NCBI GenBank assembly: GCA_050633885.1
Contig: JBOEHK010000005.1
Location: 806,001-870,000 of the forward strand
Direction of reading: 5' to 3'
From: JAWSVE01 sp050633885
Lineage (GTDB): Bacteria; Pseudomonadota; Gammaproteobacteria; Pseudomonadales; Cellvibrionaceae
Length of the DNA stretch: 64,000 bases
The notes beneath the pieces were generated by a model, which saw only the letters and a list, made by a program, of their open reading frames with translations, had not been told where the DNA came from and did no database searches. Positions within the stretch are counted from its first letter, which is position 1; each line of letters begins with the position of its first letter. Positions 55,543 through 63,982 of the stretch are shown here, one piece after another. Both the position numbers and the translations under genes were made by a program.

Positions 55543-55905
55543 ATGGCCAATGGAGCTGATCATATTGCGGCAGGTGCATTAACCGGGGTAGCGATGGCGT
55601 GCTATGGGCAGAGCCAGGGTGAGAATGTAAGCCCGTTGCTGGTCATTGGTGCCAGCACGGTTTTTTCCAAGTTGCCCGATTGGATAGAGCCAGCCACGAA
55701 TCCGCATCACCGCCAGTTTTTCCACAGTATCAGTTTTTTGGCGGTGTTAGGTTGTGGCTTGAAAAAGACCTATGACTGGAAGCCTGAAGATAAAGGGGGC
55801 CAGATTTTGCGCTTTTTAACCTTATGCGCAGGGGCTGGTTATATCAGCCATTTAGTGCTTGATTGTCTGACACCTCGATCACTGCCATTGATCGGTAAAG
55901 TGTAG
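55543..55905 (+). CDS. YdjM/DUF457-like membrane-bound hydrolase-like protein
   Basis: A 120-aa protein resembling the LexA-binding, metal-dependent hydrolase-like family (DUF457/YdjM). It shows an N-terminal HIAAGALTG, a central KLPDWIEPATNPHHRQFFHS and a late YISHLVLDCLTPRSLPLIG, which supply the conserved His/Asp metal ligands. It is shorter than typical members (150-200 aa) and has about three hydrophobic segments. An AAGGAG ribosome site lies inside the preceding gene. Its role beside CBASS is unknown. Confidence 0.7.
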   Translation: MANGADHIAAGALTGVAMACYGQSQGENVSPLLVIGASTVFSKLPDWIEPATNPHHRQFFHSISFLAVLGCGLKKTYDWKPEDKGGQILRFLTLCAGAGYISHLVLDCLTPRSLPLIGKV

Positions 55906-55920
55906 GGGGGAGAATAAGTC

Positions 55921-57087
55921 ATGGTTTCAGAGGTCACGAGATATGTACCCGACCAGGTTCAAAGAGAGCTTTGGGCGCGGGCTGCCGGCCGCTGTCAGTT
56001 TGAAGGGCATAACAGGCTACTACACACCTCATGTGTTACGCATGAATCTGTAAATACTGCTCAGAAAGCTCATATTTACGCTTTTTCTGAGAATGGTCCT
56101 AGGGGGCGAGGTCCTTATAAAGGTAACCTAGAATCTCTCAACGATGTCAGCAACCTAATGCTGATGTGCTATGACTGTCATAAGAAAATTGATCAGGCCG
56201 GTGGGGCAGACCGATATCCCGCAGATCTTTTAATTCAATGGAAGGCACAGCATGAGCAGCGTGTGGAGATTGTGACAGGGATTGCCTCTGACAAAAAATC
56301 TAATGTTGTGTTGTACGGCGCAAATATCGGCTCTGAGAAATCGCCAATTCAATACCATGCTTGCGTTGAAGCCATGTTCCCGCAGTGGTATCCGGCTACC
56401 GAACGTCCAGTGCCCGTTTCTATGACATCGGAGCTGATTGATAGCTCACCGCAATACTGGCAAACAGAATCCCAGCATCTTCTAAAAGCCTTCCAACGTA
56501 AAATCCTATCGATTATTGAAGATGAGCCTTGCAAGCATTTTTCTGTGTTTGCGCTCGCACCCCAGCCCTTGTTGATACAGCTTGGCGCTTTGCTCACAGA
56601 TAAAATCGACGTGGAAACCTACCAGCTTCATAGAGAGCCGAAGGGCTGGGTGTGGCAGGACTGCGCAGATGATTTTGATTACATCATAAATCAACCTGAT
56701 AACTTTAACGGGAAGCCTGCGCTGATTGTATCGCTGAGTGATCATGTCTCACCTGAGCGTATCACCAGAGTGATCGGCGAGGACACATCGATTTGGGAAA
56801 TAACCCTTAAAAATCCTCACAACGATTTTATGCAGGCCAAGCAGCAACTTTCACTATTCAGAAAGTACCTGAGAAGCCTGATTGTCGAAATCAAGCGTGC
56901 ACACGGTGAAGCCACGCCGCTTCATATCTTCCCCGTGATGCCAGTGTCGTGCGCCATTGAATTTGGGCGGGCAAGAATGCCCAAGGCCGATATGCCGTGG
57001 TTGATTTATGACCACGATATGGAGACCCAGGAATTTATTAAAGCTATTGAACTGAAAGGTGATTTACATGGTGTCCAATCGAAGTAA
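55921..57087 (+). CDS. cap5: CBASS effector: HNH nuclease-SAVED protein (Cap5-like)
   Basis: A 388-aa effector. The N-terminal HNH nuclease spans about residues 18-95, with Cys25, the catalytic-type His51 in QKAHIYAFS, Asn79, and the CYDCHKKID zinc motif (Cys83/Cys86/His87). The C-terminal SAVED domain (about 180-380) senses cyclic nucleotides and includes PALIVSLSDHV and HIFPVMPVSCAIEFGRARMPKADMPWLIYD. On binding the second messenger such proteins oligomerise and degrade DNA, killing the infected cell. It overlaps the CD-NTase gene by 20 bases. Confidence 0.93.
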   Translation: MVSEVTRYVPDQVQRELWARAAGRCQFEGHNRLLHTSCVTHESVNTAQKAHIYAFSENGPRGRGPYKGNLESLNDVSNLMLMCYDCHKKIDQAGGADRYPADLLIQWKAQHEQRVEIVTGIASDKKSNVVLYGANIGSEKSPIQYHACVEAMFPQWYPATERPVPVSMTSELIDSSPQYWQTESQHLLKAFQRKILSIIEDEPCKHFSVFALAPQPLLIQLGALLTDKIDVETYQLHREPKGWVWQDCADDFDYIINQPDNFNGKPALIVSLSDHVSPERITRVIGEDTSIWEITLKNPHNDFMQAKQQLSLFRKYLRSLIVEIKRAHGEATPLHIFPVMPVSCAIEFGRARMPKADMPWLIYDHDMETQEFIKAIELKGDLHGVQSK

Positions 57088-58258
57088 TGACGTGCTGAAA
57101 GGCATCCTTGAAAAAATTGAACTGCCCGATGGTGCCTATGAAAAGGCGGAAAAGCGGTATGAGGATATTGGCAAGTGGTTGCACCGTGAAGAGTCAAGCT
57201 GCCTCGAATATGATCCGCTTGTCTTCTCGCAAGGTTCGTTTAGGCTGGGCACGGCCATCAAACCTGATGCCGATGAAGAATATGATCTGGATATGGGGTG
57301 TAACCTGCGTCAGGGACTGAGTAAGGGCGATATCACGCAAGAGCAGCTTAAAAACCATGTCGGCTCTGAATTGGAGTTGTATCGCAAAGCGCGCGGTATC
57401 AAAGAAGAGCTTTCCGAGAAAAAGCGCTGCTGGCGGCTTGAATATGCCGATGGGTTGAGCTTTCACATGGATATTGTGCCATGTATTCCTGAAAGTGAAA
57501 TTTTCAGGGGCGTTTTGAAGAAGCGTATGGTTGAAAACTCCCGTTTTGATGATGCGCTTGCTCAAAACGTATCCGAGCTGGCTGTGTCGATCACCGACAA
57601 CACCGATCCTGGCTATAAGAGCATGACAGATGACTGGCGTATCAGTAACCCCGAGGGTTATGCGCGCTGGTTCGAAATGCGTATGAAAACAGCCCAGTCG
57701 ATTATCAACGAGCGTGAAATGAGCTTTAAGGCCAGTATTGATAGTCTGCCTTATTACCAATGGAAAACTCCATTGCAGCAGGCTATTCAGCTTCTAAAGC
57801 GTCACCGCGATACCATGTTCAAGGATAACGAAGACAGTAAACCAATCTCCGTGATTATCACAACTCTGGCGGCAAAGGCTTATAACGGCGAGACTGATCT
57901 TGCATCGGCTTTGATCAATATCCTCTCGCGTATGGATGATTACATCAACGGAGCCGTGCCCTTGGTGCCCAATCCCGTAAACCCTGCAGAAGACTTTGCG
58001 GATAAGTGGTATGACGAGGATTCGGCCAAGCATAAATTACAGCAGAATTTCTATAAGTGGCTTTATCAGGCCAGAGCTGACTTTAAGGCCTTATGTACTA
58101 AGGATAACAGTCGGCTTGTGGTTGAAGCGGCGGATCGTGGTTTGGATATCAGTCTGGACGCCACATCCGTTGCACTGGCCTTGGGGTTGTCTGCGGCAGT
58201 GATTGTACCGACCAAAGAGATCCATGCCTCTGATCCGAAGCCGTGGTTCGAACAATAG
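57068..58258 (+). CDS. CBASS CD-NTase (cyclic oligonucleotide synthase)
   Basis: A 396-aa nucleotidyltransferase of the cGAS/DncV-like superfamily. The GS motif is SQGSFRLGTAI (54-64). The metal acids are Asp73 and Asp75 in EEYDLDMG, and Asp135 in SFHMDIVPC. The C-terminal helical OAS1-like domain follows. The ATG at 57068 is preferred to the GTG at 57059 because AAAGG lies about 8 bases upstream. The C-terminus reads PKPWFEQ, with no terminal Gly. The product nucleotide cannot be read from sequence; HNH-SAVED effectors elsewhere respond to cyclic di- or tri-nucleotides. Confidence 0.93.
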   Translation: MVSNRSNDVLKGILEKIELPDGAYEKAEKRYEDIGKWLHREESSCLEYDPLVFSQGSFRLGTAIKPDADEEYDLDMGCNLRQGLSKGDITQEQLKNHVGSELELYRKARGIKEELSEKKRCWRLEYADGLSFHMDIVPCIPESEIFRGVLKKRMVENSRFDDALAQNVSELAVSITDNTDPGYKSMTDDWRISNPEGYARWFEMRMKTAQSIINEREMSFKASIDSLPYYQWKTPLQQAIQLLKRHRDTMFKDNEDSKPISVIITTLAAKAYNGETDLASALINILSRMDDYINGAVPLVPNPVNPAEDFADKWYDEDSAKHKLQQNFYKWLYQARADFKALCTKDNSRLVVEAADRGLDISLDATSVALALGLSAAVIVPTKEIHASDPKPWFEQ

Positions 58259-58945
58259 ATGCGCCATTGGGATGCTTTAGGGCTGGAAGACTTCCTAGCG
58301 GTTCATCCTCTGATTAGGATTTTAGAAATCAATGATGAGCGGCTTGTGCTGGCGGGCGAGTACCATTTAAAGGCTAAGCTTGCGGGCAGCCAGATCGTTG
58401 ATCGGACTTATCGGCTCAAGCTTGTGTGCCCTCGTGATTATCCTGGAAAGCTGCCTATTGTTATTGATGAAGAGCAGTATTTTCCGCGTAATCAGGAATA
58501 CCATACATATGGTGATGGCTCATTTTGTCTTGGGTCCGAGCTGAAAATAAAGTCATTACTGAGGGATGACCATTCACTATCGGCATTCTTTGAGGAGATT
58601 GTTGATGGGTTTTTATACGCTGTAACGCATCGTATTGAATACGGAAATTTTCCCTATGGCGAGCTCGCGCATGGTGAGCAGGGCTTGGTCGATGACTATG
58701 GCGAGATGTTAGGTGTTACTGGAAAACTTGCTGTTATGCGCGCTTTACAGGCTCTTGGTAAACGGAAACGCGAAGCCAATAAGTTGTCTTGCCCCTGTGG
58801 TTGTTGCCTGAGATTGGGGCGCTGTGATTATCGCTTTGTCTTGAATAGGTTTCGTAATATTGAGCGACGTCGCTGGTTCAGACAACATTTGAAAGAAGCC
58901 TTTGTTCCTATTAAGAAACCGAAGCCTGCAAAACATAAAAAATAA
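58259..58945 (+). CDS. CBASS E2-like conjugation protein (type II-short)
   Basis: A 228-aa protein beginning directly after the CD-NTase stop. The N-terminal half resembles prokaryotic E2-like domains: YRLKLVCPRDYPGKLPIVID, then YHTYGDGSFCLGSELK, where Cys90 is the presumed catalytic Cys. The C-terminal part carries a Cys cluster (CPCGCCLRLGRC) that probably binds zinc, and a basic tail. There is no separate E1 or JAB gene, which defines the short form of type II CBASS. There the E2 primes the CD-NTase through a ubiquitin-like linkage. Confidence 0.88.
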   Translation: MRHWDALGLEDFLAVHPLIRILEINDERLVLAGEYHLKAKLAGSQIVDRTYRLKLVCPRDYPGKLPIVIDEEQYFPRNQEYHTYGDGSFCLGSELKIKSLLRDDHSLSAFFEEIVDGFLYAVTHRIEYGNFPYGELAHGEQGLVDDYGEMLGVTGKLAVMRALQALGKRKREANKLSCPCGCCLRLGRCDYRFVLNRFRNIERRRWFRQHLKEAFVPIKKPKPAKHKK

Positions 58946-58998
58946 CGTTTGTTCTTGTAACGCCTGTCCAATAAAGCATCCAATAACGTACCTGTAGT

Positions 58999-60129
58999 TC
59001 AATGAAAGGGGCCTGCGTCCTCGAAGATCTGTACTAAGCCGCATCGTTGAACCATAAAATCTGCTGCATCTTCAACATTGATGGAATGAACACTCAATAC
59101 CATATGTTTGCGTTCAAGAGGGTAATAGGTTCCGTACTCCTCATAGGCATAGTTAGCAACACAGCCCGATACAATTCGTTCTAAGCGTTTCCGTAACTCA
59201 TCCAGAGAGTATTCCAAGGTAGTATCATAGCTATCGATAAATAGATTGATCTCATTCCGAGTTTGGATGATGGCTCTAGATACTAGAAAATAGTTCGAGC
59301 CGAATGCCAATGTCCAACCATACCTCGCAGTGTCTTTAATATTATCCGCATGACCAGGTGCTCTAACCGACCTCTGGGCTTTTGGGTGGGCATACCACCA
59401 CGCACAGCTTCGAACAAATTGTGTAGCCACACCAAGGGTAATCGAGTCCAATTTCAGTAGGGTGTTTGTTTGCTTTAAAGAATGAAGTTTGTCCCGGATT
59501 GAGGTCCCTTTTATTATTTTTGACTTAGACTCTTCCCTTTTATCTGCGCATGATTGGTTATTAGAAGCTCTCGACGGTCTATTTTCTTTGACGTTTCGAT
59601 ATTTGTATGCTGCTTTCGCTTGACGTAAGGCGGTTAAATATCTTTTTGTGAATGGTTTTACTAACCTCTGAATTTCCTCAAGGTCCTCATACGTCATAAG
59701 AACTGCGTCAACTGCCCATTTGTTTATTTGTGCCTTAAGTTCAGCAACTTTATCAGGATGAGTAATCACCATGTTGCCTTCTTGATTATTCATCCCTCGC
59801 ATGGTGGTATTTTGGCTGCCAAGCGTTGCAAATGTGTTAGAAAAAATGGTGATTTTTGCGTGCAGGTTTTCTATGGAATATATACGGTGTCCTTTTTTAG
59901 CCAAATCGACAAGTGACGCAATCGATGAACTTCTATTGATAAAATTCTCGACTCGACATGACGTATAGATTTCTGCTGTCGTACCGTCCAATCTATAGAT
60001 TATTTCTGAAGCTAATGGGGAGCTGATATATGGGGAGCATATAATAGCAAACTCCGCTTGTGAGGCTGCGTTCTTCCATCGATTAGATATCCCTTCAAAA
60101 ACCAGTTCAAACTCATTCGTGTCAGCCAT
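58999..60129 (-). CDS. PLD-like (HKD) superfamily protein
   Basis: A 376-aa protein. The N-terminal 120 residues form one PLD-type half: AEFAIICSPYISSPLASEII, then LHAKITIFSNTFATLGSQNTT with His90/Lys92 and the downstream NNQEGNM. The aspartate usually found four residues after the Lys is replaced (HAKITIFSN). It would need to dimerise to form an active site. The C-terminal 200 residues are of unknown fold, with many aromatic and basic residues. It lies convergent to the CBASS operon, 53 bases after it, and is likely a separate defence nuclease gene. Confidence 0.75.
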   Translation of the reverse strand: MADTNEFELVFEGISNRWKNAASQAEFAIICSPYISSPLASEIIYRLDGTTAEIYTSCRVENFINRSSSIASLVDLAKKGHRIYSIENLHAKITIFSNTFATLGSQNTTMRGMNNQEGNMVITHPDKVAELKAQINKWAVDAVLMTYEDLEEIQRLVKPFTKRYLTALRQAKAAYKYRNVKENRPSRASNNQSCADKREESKSKIIKGTSIRDKLHSLKQTNTLLKLDSITLGVATQFVRSCAWWYAHPKAQRSVRAPGHADNIKDTARYGWTLAFGSNYFLVSRAIIQTRNEINLFIDSYDTTLEYSLDELRKRLERIVSGCVANYAYEEYGTYYPLERKHMVLSVHSINVEDAADFMVQRCGLVQIFEDAGPFH

Positions 60130-60507
60130 TGTTACGTTATTCCTTTGTTATGAGTCCGAGCCTCACCATGACTGGAGCTATTTGTAATTACCGATAACCT
60201 ATTTGTGATTTATTAATAATTCATTATCTACGAAAAGAAAATGATATTAATTAGGTTAGTAGCTGTGAGTAACTTTTAGGCAGGCCCCATTCTAATAGGT
60301 GTTCCCGACTATTTCATGGCTGGGAGGTGTTTATCAGGTTGGTGGCCAAATTCAGTGTGCCACTACACTTCAAGGTGTGCAGCCCTCAATAAGGGGTGGT
60401 TTGTAAAGCACGGATACGGGCATTAATGAATTGGAATTTAGTATTCGTGAAACCTCCGGAATTAGATTTCCGGAGATTTCATATATAGTTAATACCATTT
60501 ACGAGTA
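60130..60507. other. intergenic region between PLD-like gene and thiolase
   Basis: 378 bases without a gene. The PLD-gene promoter must lie at the low end. I looked here for the transposon left end (CTCCAACA preceded by TTAACAACTTTA-type repeats) and did not find it. GAAATCTCCGG-type inverted sequence at 60455-60481 (CCTCCGGAATTAGATTTCCGGAG) could be the thiolase terminator. Confidence 0.4.
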
Positions 60508-61716
60508 TTAAACTCGCTCAATTATCATTGCTATACCTTGCCCAACCCCGATGCACATGGAACATAATGCATATTTTCCACCAGTGCGATGAAGCTGGTA
60601 GGTTGCGGTTGTAATTAGACGTGCGCCACTAGCCCCTAAAGGATGACCTAATGCGATTGCACCACCATTCGGATTTACATGAGGACAATCATCTGGCAAT
60701 CCAAGCTCACGCATAACGGCTAGAGCTTGTGATGCAAAGGCTTCATTTAGCTCTATTACATCCATTTGCTCCAGCGTTAAGCCAGCTTTTTGTAAAACTT
60801 TTTTGCAAGCAGGGGCAGGACCAAAGCCCATGATTCTAGGTTCCAATCCAGCTGTTGCCATTGCCACAATTTTGGCTTTTGGCGTGAGGTTGCTGGCTTG
60901 AACCGCATCATCTGAAGCAATTAATACAGCACAGGCTCCATCATTTACACCTGAGGCATTGCCTGCTGTAACTGTTCCTCCCTTACGGAATGGGGCGCGG
61001 AGTTTTTGAAGGCCTTCCAAAGTAGTTGAGCTTCTAGGGTGCTCATCCTGATTAAATATTTTGGTGTCGCCTTTTCTTTGTGGAAGCTCTACGGGGATGA
61101 TTTCTGAGTCGAAAGTACCGGATGATATAGCTTGGGTAGTTTTTTGCTGACTTCGGAAAGCAAATAAATCTTGGTCTTCCCTAGAAATAGAAAAATCTTC
61201 TGCTACGTTTTCAGCCGTCTCAGGCATAGAATCAACACCAAATTCTGATTCCATTTCGAGATTAACGAAACGCCAGCCAATAGTAGTATCGTAAAGCCCG
61301 TTTGGATCGCGTGAGAAAGCTGATTCAGCTTTCCCCATTACAAAAGGGGCTCGAGACATGGATTCTACACCTCCAGCAATTAGGAGATTGGTTTCCTCTG
61401 ATTTGATAGATCTCGCAGCTATTCCAATTGCATCCATACCAGAGCCGCATAGTCTGTTCACTGTGGTGCCAGCAACGGTTACAGGCAAACCAGCTAATAA
61501 AAGTGACATTCTTGCAACGTTACGATTATCTTCGCCTGCTTGGTTGGCGCAGCCGAAAACCACTTCATCAATCAGGGCCGGATCCATTTGAGGGTTGCGT
61601 TCTAATAATGCACGTAATGGTATTGCACCCAGGTCATCGGCTCTTATAGATGACAGGCTTCCTCCATAGCGGCCAAAAGGAGTACGAACGGCATCACAAA
61701 TGAAAGCGTTTTTCAT
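60508..61716 (-). CDS. acetyl-CoA acyltransferase (thiolase), PcaF-like
   Basis: A 402-aa thiolase. The active-site nucleophile is Cys90 (NRLCGSGMDAIG). The His motif is NPNGGAIALGHPLGASGARL and the second Cys is in CSMCIGVGQG. The sequence DEVVFGCANQAGEDNRNVARM is typical of 3-oxoadipyl-CoA thiolases of aromatic degradation (PcaF/PaaJ group). An acetoacetyl-CoA or other beta-ketothiolase role cannot be excluded, as no pathway partner is in view. It lies downstream of tctBA on the same strand, separated by a GC-rich hairpin. Confidence 0.9.
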   Translation of the reverse strand: MKNAFICDAVRTPFGRYGGSLSSIRADDLGAIPLRALLERNPQMDPALIDEVVFGCANQAGEDNRNVARMSLLLAGLPVTVAGTTVNRLCGSGMDAIGIAARSIKSEETNLLIAGGVESMSRAPFVMGKAESAFSRDPNGLYDTTIGWRFVNLEMESEFGVDSMPETAENVAEDFSISREDQDLFAFRSQQKTTQAISSGTFDSEIIPVELPQRKGDTKIFNQDEHPRSSTTLEGLQKLRAPFRKGGTVTAGNASGVNDGACAVLIASDDAVQASNLTPKAKIVAMATAGLEPRIMGFGPAPACKKVLQKAGLTLEQMDVIELNEAFASQALAVMRELGLPDDCPHVNPNGGAIALGHPLGASGARLITTATYQLHRTGGKYALCSMCIGVGQGIAMIIERV

Positions 61717-61755
61717 GTTTAGGTCCTTTGAAATTTAAATTTAGTAATGAGTGGC

Positions 61756-61793
61756 TTCCCCCCTCTCCTTGAACGCAAGGAGCATAGGGGGAG
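61756..61793 (-). promoter_or_regulatory. hairpin between tctA and thiolase gene
   Basis: Inner arms CTCCTT (61765-61770) / AAGGAG (61777-61782) around a 6-base loop, with outer CCCCC (61759-61763) / GGGGG (61787-61791). There is no U-tract on the minus strand, so it is more likely an attenuator or processing site than a full terminator. Confidence 0.45.
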
Positions 61794-61843
61794 CTTCTAT
61801 AAAACGAGATAGATATGATGCATCTCGTCTTCTTAAGGGAGGG

Positions 61844-63319
61844 TTAGGTGGCTCTTCGGCTTTGCCAATAGCGGTAGATTGCAAAGGCAAGGGATGCAAT
61901 CGTGAGCGAAACGAATAACCAGGTAATAGGGCCTCTAAAGAATATAGAAGGGTCTCCCTTACTGATTAAGAAGGTGCGTCGTAAATTATCTTCAAACATA
62001 GGTCCTAAAATAAAACCAATAAGGAATGGAGCCGAAGCAATACCAGCCCGATTGAAGATGAAGCCAAGAAGACCAAATAGAAGCATCAAACCAATATCGA
62101 ATGTGCTGTTGTTAACTGCGTATGCTCCGTATACACAAAACATCAGGACGATTGGTAAAAGAATAGATTTTGGAATTTCAGCTATAAGAGAGAAGTACCG
62201 TATAGCTGTGTTCCCAACAACAACTAGAACTGCTGAACTCACCAATATGCCACAAAATAGAGCATAGACCATGGTTAGATTCTCTTGGAAAAGTACTGGT
62301 CCAGGAGTTAGGCCATGAATCATGAAGGCTCCAAGTATGATTGCCGTAATCACATCTCCTGGGATTCCGAGAGATAACAGGGGAATAAGAGTCGCTCCGG
62401 CCACTCCATTATTCCCAGCTTCGGAAGCTGCTACACCTTCAACTTCTCCTTTACCAAATTTATCTTTTCTCGGTGAATTACGTTTTGCTTCACTATATGA
62501 AATGAATGCTGCAGCAGTGGCCCCTGTGCCTGGAATTGCGCCGATTACGACACCAATCAAGCTGCCTCGGATGATTGATTTTAGGCAGCGCTTAAACTCA
62601 GAAAAGCTTAAAGATGCTCCACTAACTGCTGAACGGACGTGAGGTACAATCTTTGACGTGTAAAATTCAAAAACTTCAGGGATCGCGAATAAACCTATGA
62701 GGAGAGGAATAAACGATACTCGGTCCATCAAGTCATAGCTGTCGAATGTTAACCTCTGTGAACCATACACAGCATCCAGTCCTATAGTAGAAACAATAAT
62801 TCCGAGGCTGGCTGCTATAAGGCCTTTGATAACAGAATCGCCAGATACTGAAACAATTATCGTTAGAGAGAAACAAATCAGCCAGAAATATTCAGGCGGG
62901 CCAAAATTCAATGCAATTTTTGCTAGATAACCTGCGAAAAAAATTAACGCTATATTCGAAATGAGATCTGCAACACATGATGAGTAAAGAGCAGTTTTCA
63001 GGGCTTTTTTTGCATTTCCTTGTTGAGCAAGAGGATATCCATCTAATAGAGTACAGGCAGCTGCAGGGGACCCTGGTGTTCTAATCAAAATTGCAGTTAT
63101 TGAGCCACCGTACATTCCTCCTTTATAAATTCCTACTAAAAGTAGTATCGCAGTCACTGGCTCTAGTGAAAATGTAAAAGGTAACGCTAAGGCTACCGCC
63201 ATTGTGGCGGTTAAACCTGGTATTGCTCCGACTATAACGCCTACAAGAACACCCGCAGCGATGGCGATGAAATTGTCGATGCTCAGAAATAAATTTAGTA
63301 CTTCAGAAAAGTTGTCCAT
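61844..63319 (-). CDS. tctA: tripartite tricarboxylate transporter large membrane subunit TctA
   Basis: A 491-aa protein with about 11-12 membrane helices. Family signatures are GAIPGLTATMAVALALPFTF near the N-terminus, LIRTPGSPAAACTLLDGYPLAQQGNAKKAL, and GAIPGTGATAAAFISYSEAK in the second repeat. The ATG at 63319 (MDNFSEVLNLF) is preferred over an upstream TTG. With TctB and a periplasmic TctC it takes up carboxylates such as citrate or aromatic acids. Confidence 0.93.
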   Translation of the reverse strand: MDNFSEVLNLFLSIDNFIAIAAGVLVGVIVGAIPGLTATMAVALALPFTFSLEPVTAILLLVGIYKGGMYGGSITAILIRTPGSPAAACTLLDGYPLAQQGNAKKALKTALYSSCVADLISNIALIFFAGYLAKIALNFGPPEYFWLICFSLTIIVSVSGDSVIKGLIAASLGIIVSTIGLDAVYGSQRLTFDSYDLMDRVSFIPLLIGLFAIPEVFEFYTSKIVPHVRSAVSGASLSFSEFKRCLKSIIRGSLIGVVIGAIPGTGATAAAFISYSEAKRNSPRKDKFGKGEVEGVAASEAGNNGVAGATLIPLLSLGIPGDVITAIILGAFMIHGLTPGPVLFQENLTMVYALFCGILVSSAVLVVVGNTAIRYFSLIAEIPKSILLPIVLMFCVYGAYAVNNSTFDIGLMLLFGLLGFIFNRAGIASAPFLIGFILGPMFEDNLRRTFLISKGDPSIFFRGPITWLFVSLTIASLAFAIYRYWQSRRAT

Positions 63320-63395
63320 AAGTGCAGTCCAAGAAGAATAAATCTTCAAATGCTTTTCAAATTAGTAGGCTTTACTACCTGGAAATTTTTAGGAA

Positions 63396-63917
63396 TTACT
63401 CCCAAATCATCCCAGCGGGTAGCGGGACATTTAGCAAGTGAATGAACAGAAGGGAGATAATTATGGGGAAAGCTAAACCCAGAATGTATACCCATATTTC
63501 CCTTAAATGACTCGCTGCAAATAGTGAGAAACATGCCAGAACCCCGCAGACGATGGCTCCAAGCTGCTCAAAAAGAAACATATATATTGAGCACGCTGCT
63601 AACATTAGAATCCATCTCGATTTCGGAATTCCTATGTGTAGTTTTTCTGCCTTTGTATGTTTGGGAGGGCGAAAGAACCCTTCAATAGCCATTGCGAAAG
63701 ACAAAGTGAGGACTAGCCATCCTGCTACAACGGGCATAAAACGAGGAGATAGCATTGGATTACTTAAGTGCCCAGGTTCTTCGATGTAGTTTGGGACTAG
63801 GTAAGACAAAAAGAACGTTGCCAGGGCAGCAGTGATTAATCCTAATATTGAATTAGGGTTTAGCCGTCCGTAGTACCTTTCTTCAACCTCTCCAATGTCG
63901 GCGTCTAATTTATTCAT
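63396..63917 (-). CDS. tctB: tripartite tricarboxylate transporter small membrane subunit TctB
   Basis: A 173-aa membrane protein with four predicted helices (LGLITAALATFFLSYL, FMPVVAGWLVLTLSFAMAIEGF, SRWILMLAACSIYMFLFEQLGA, WVYILGLAFPIIISLLFIHLLNV), as in TctB. The ATG at 63917 is chosen. A longer frame to 63974 would run through the hairpin upstream. It lies 76 bases before tctA. Confidence 0.88.
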   Translation of the reverse strand: MNKLDADIGEVEERYYGRLNPNSILGLITAALATFFLSYLVPNYIEEPGHLSNPMLSPRFMPVVAGWLVLTLSFAMAIEGFFRPPKHTKAEKLHIGIPKSRWILMLAACSIYMFLFEQLGAIVCGVLACFSLFAASHLREIWVYILGLAFPIIISLLFIHLLNVPLPAGMIWE

Positions 63918-63949
63918 ATGTAATCTCGTCACAAAAGCCCAGATAGAAT

Positions 63950-63976
63950 GGGTGGCTGAATTAACACCAGCCACCC
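63950..63976 (-). promoter_or_regulatory. hairpin upstream of tctB
   Basis: Perfect 9-bp arms GGGTGGCTG (63950-63958) and CAGCCACCC (63968-63976) enclose a 9-base loop. It lies between the end of a presumed binding-protein gene and tctB, where such structures often stabilise the upstream message and reduce downstream expression. Confidence 0.55.
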
Positions 63977-63982
63977 AGTATC

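Noticed and set aside
60190..60210. CCTAT in an intergenic region, as a possible second target-site copy marking the left end
   Set aside because: It is preceded by GATAA rather than the ACA expected at a Tn7-type end, and no TnsB repeats lie on its left.
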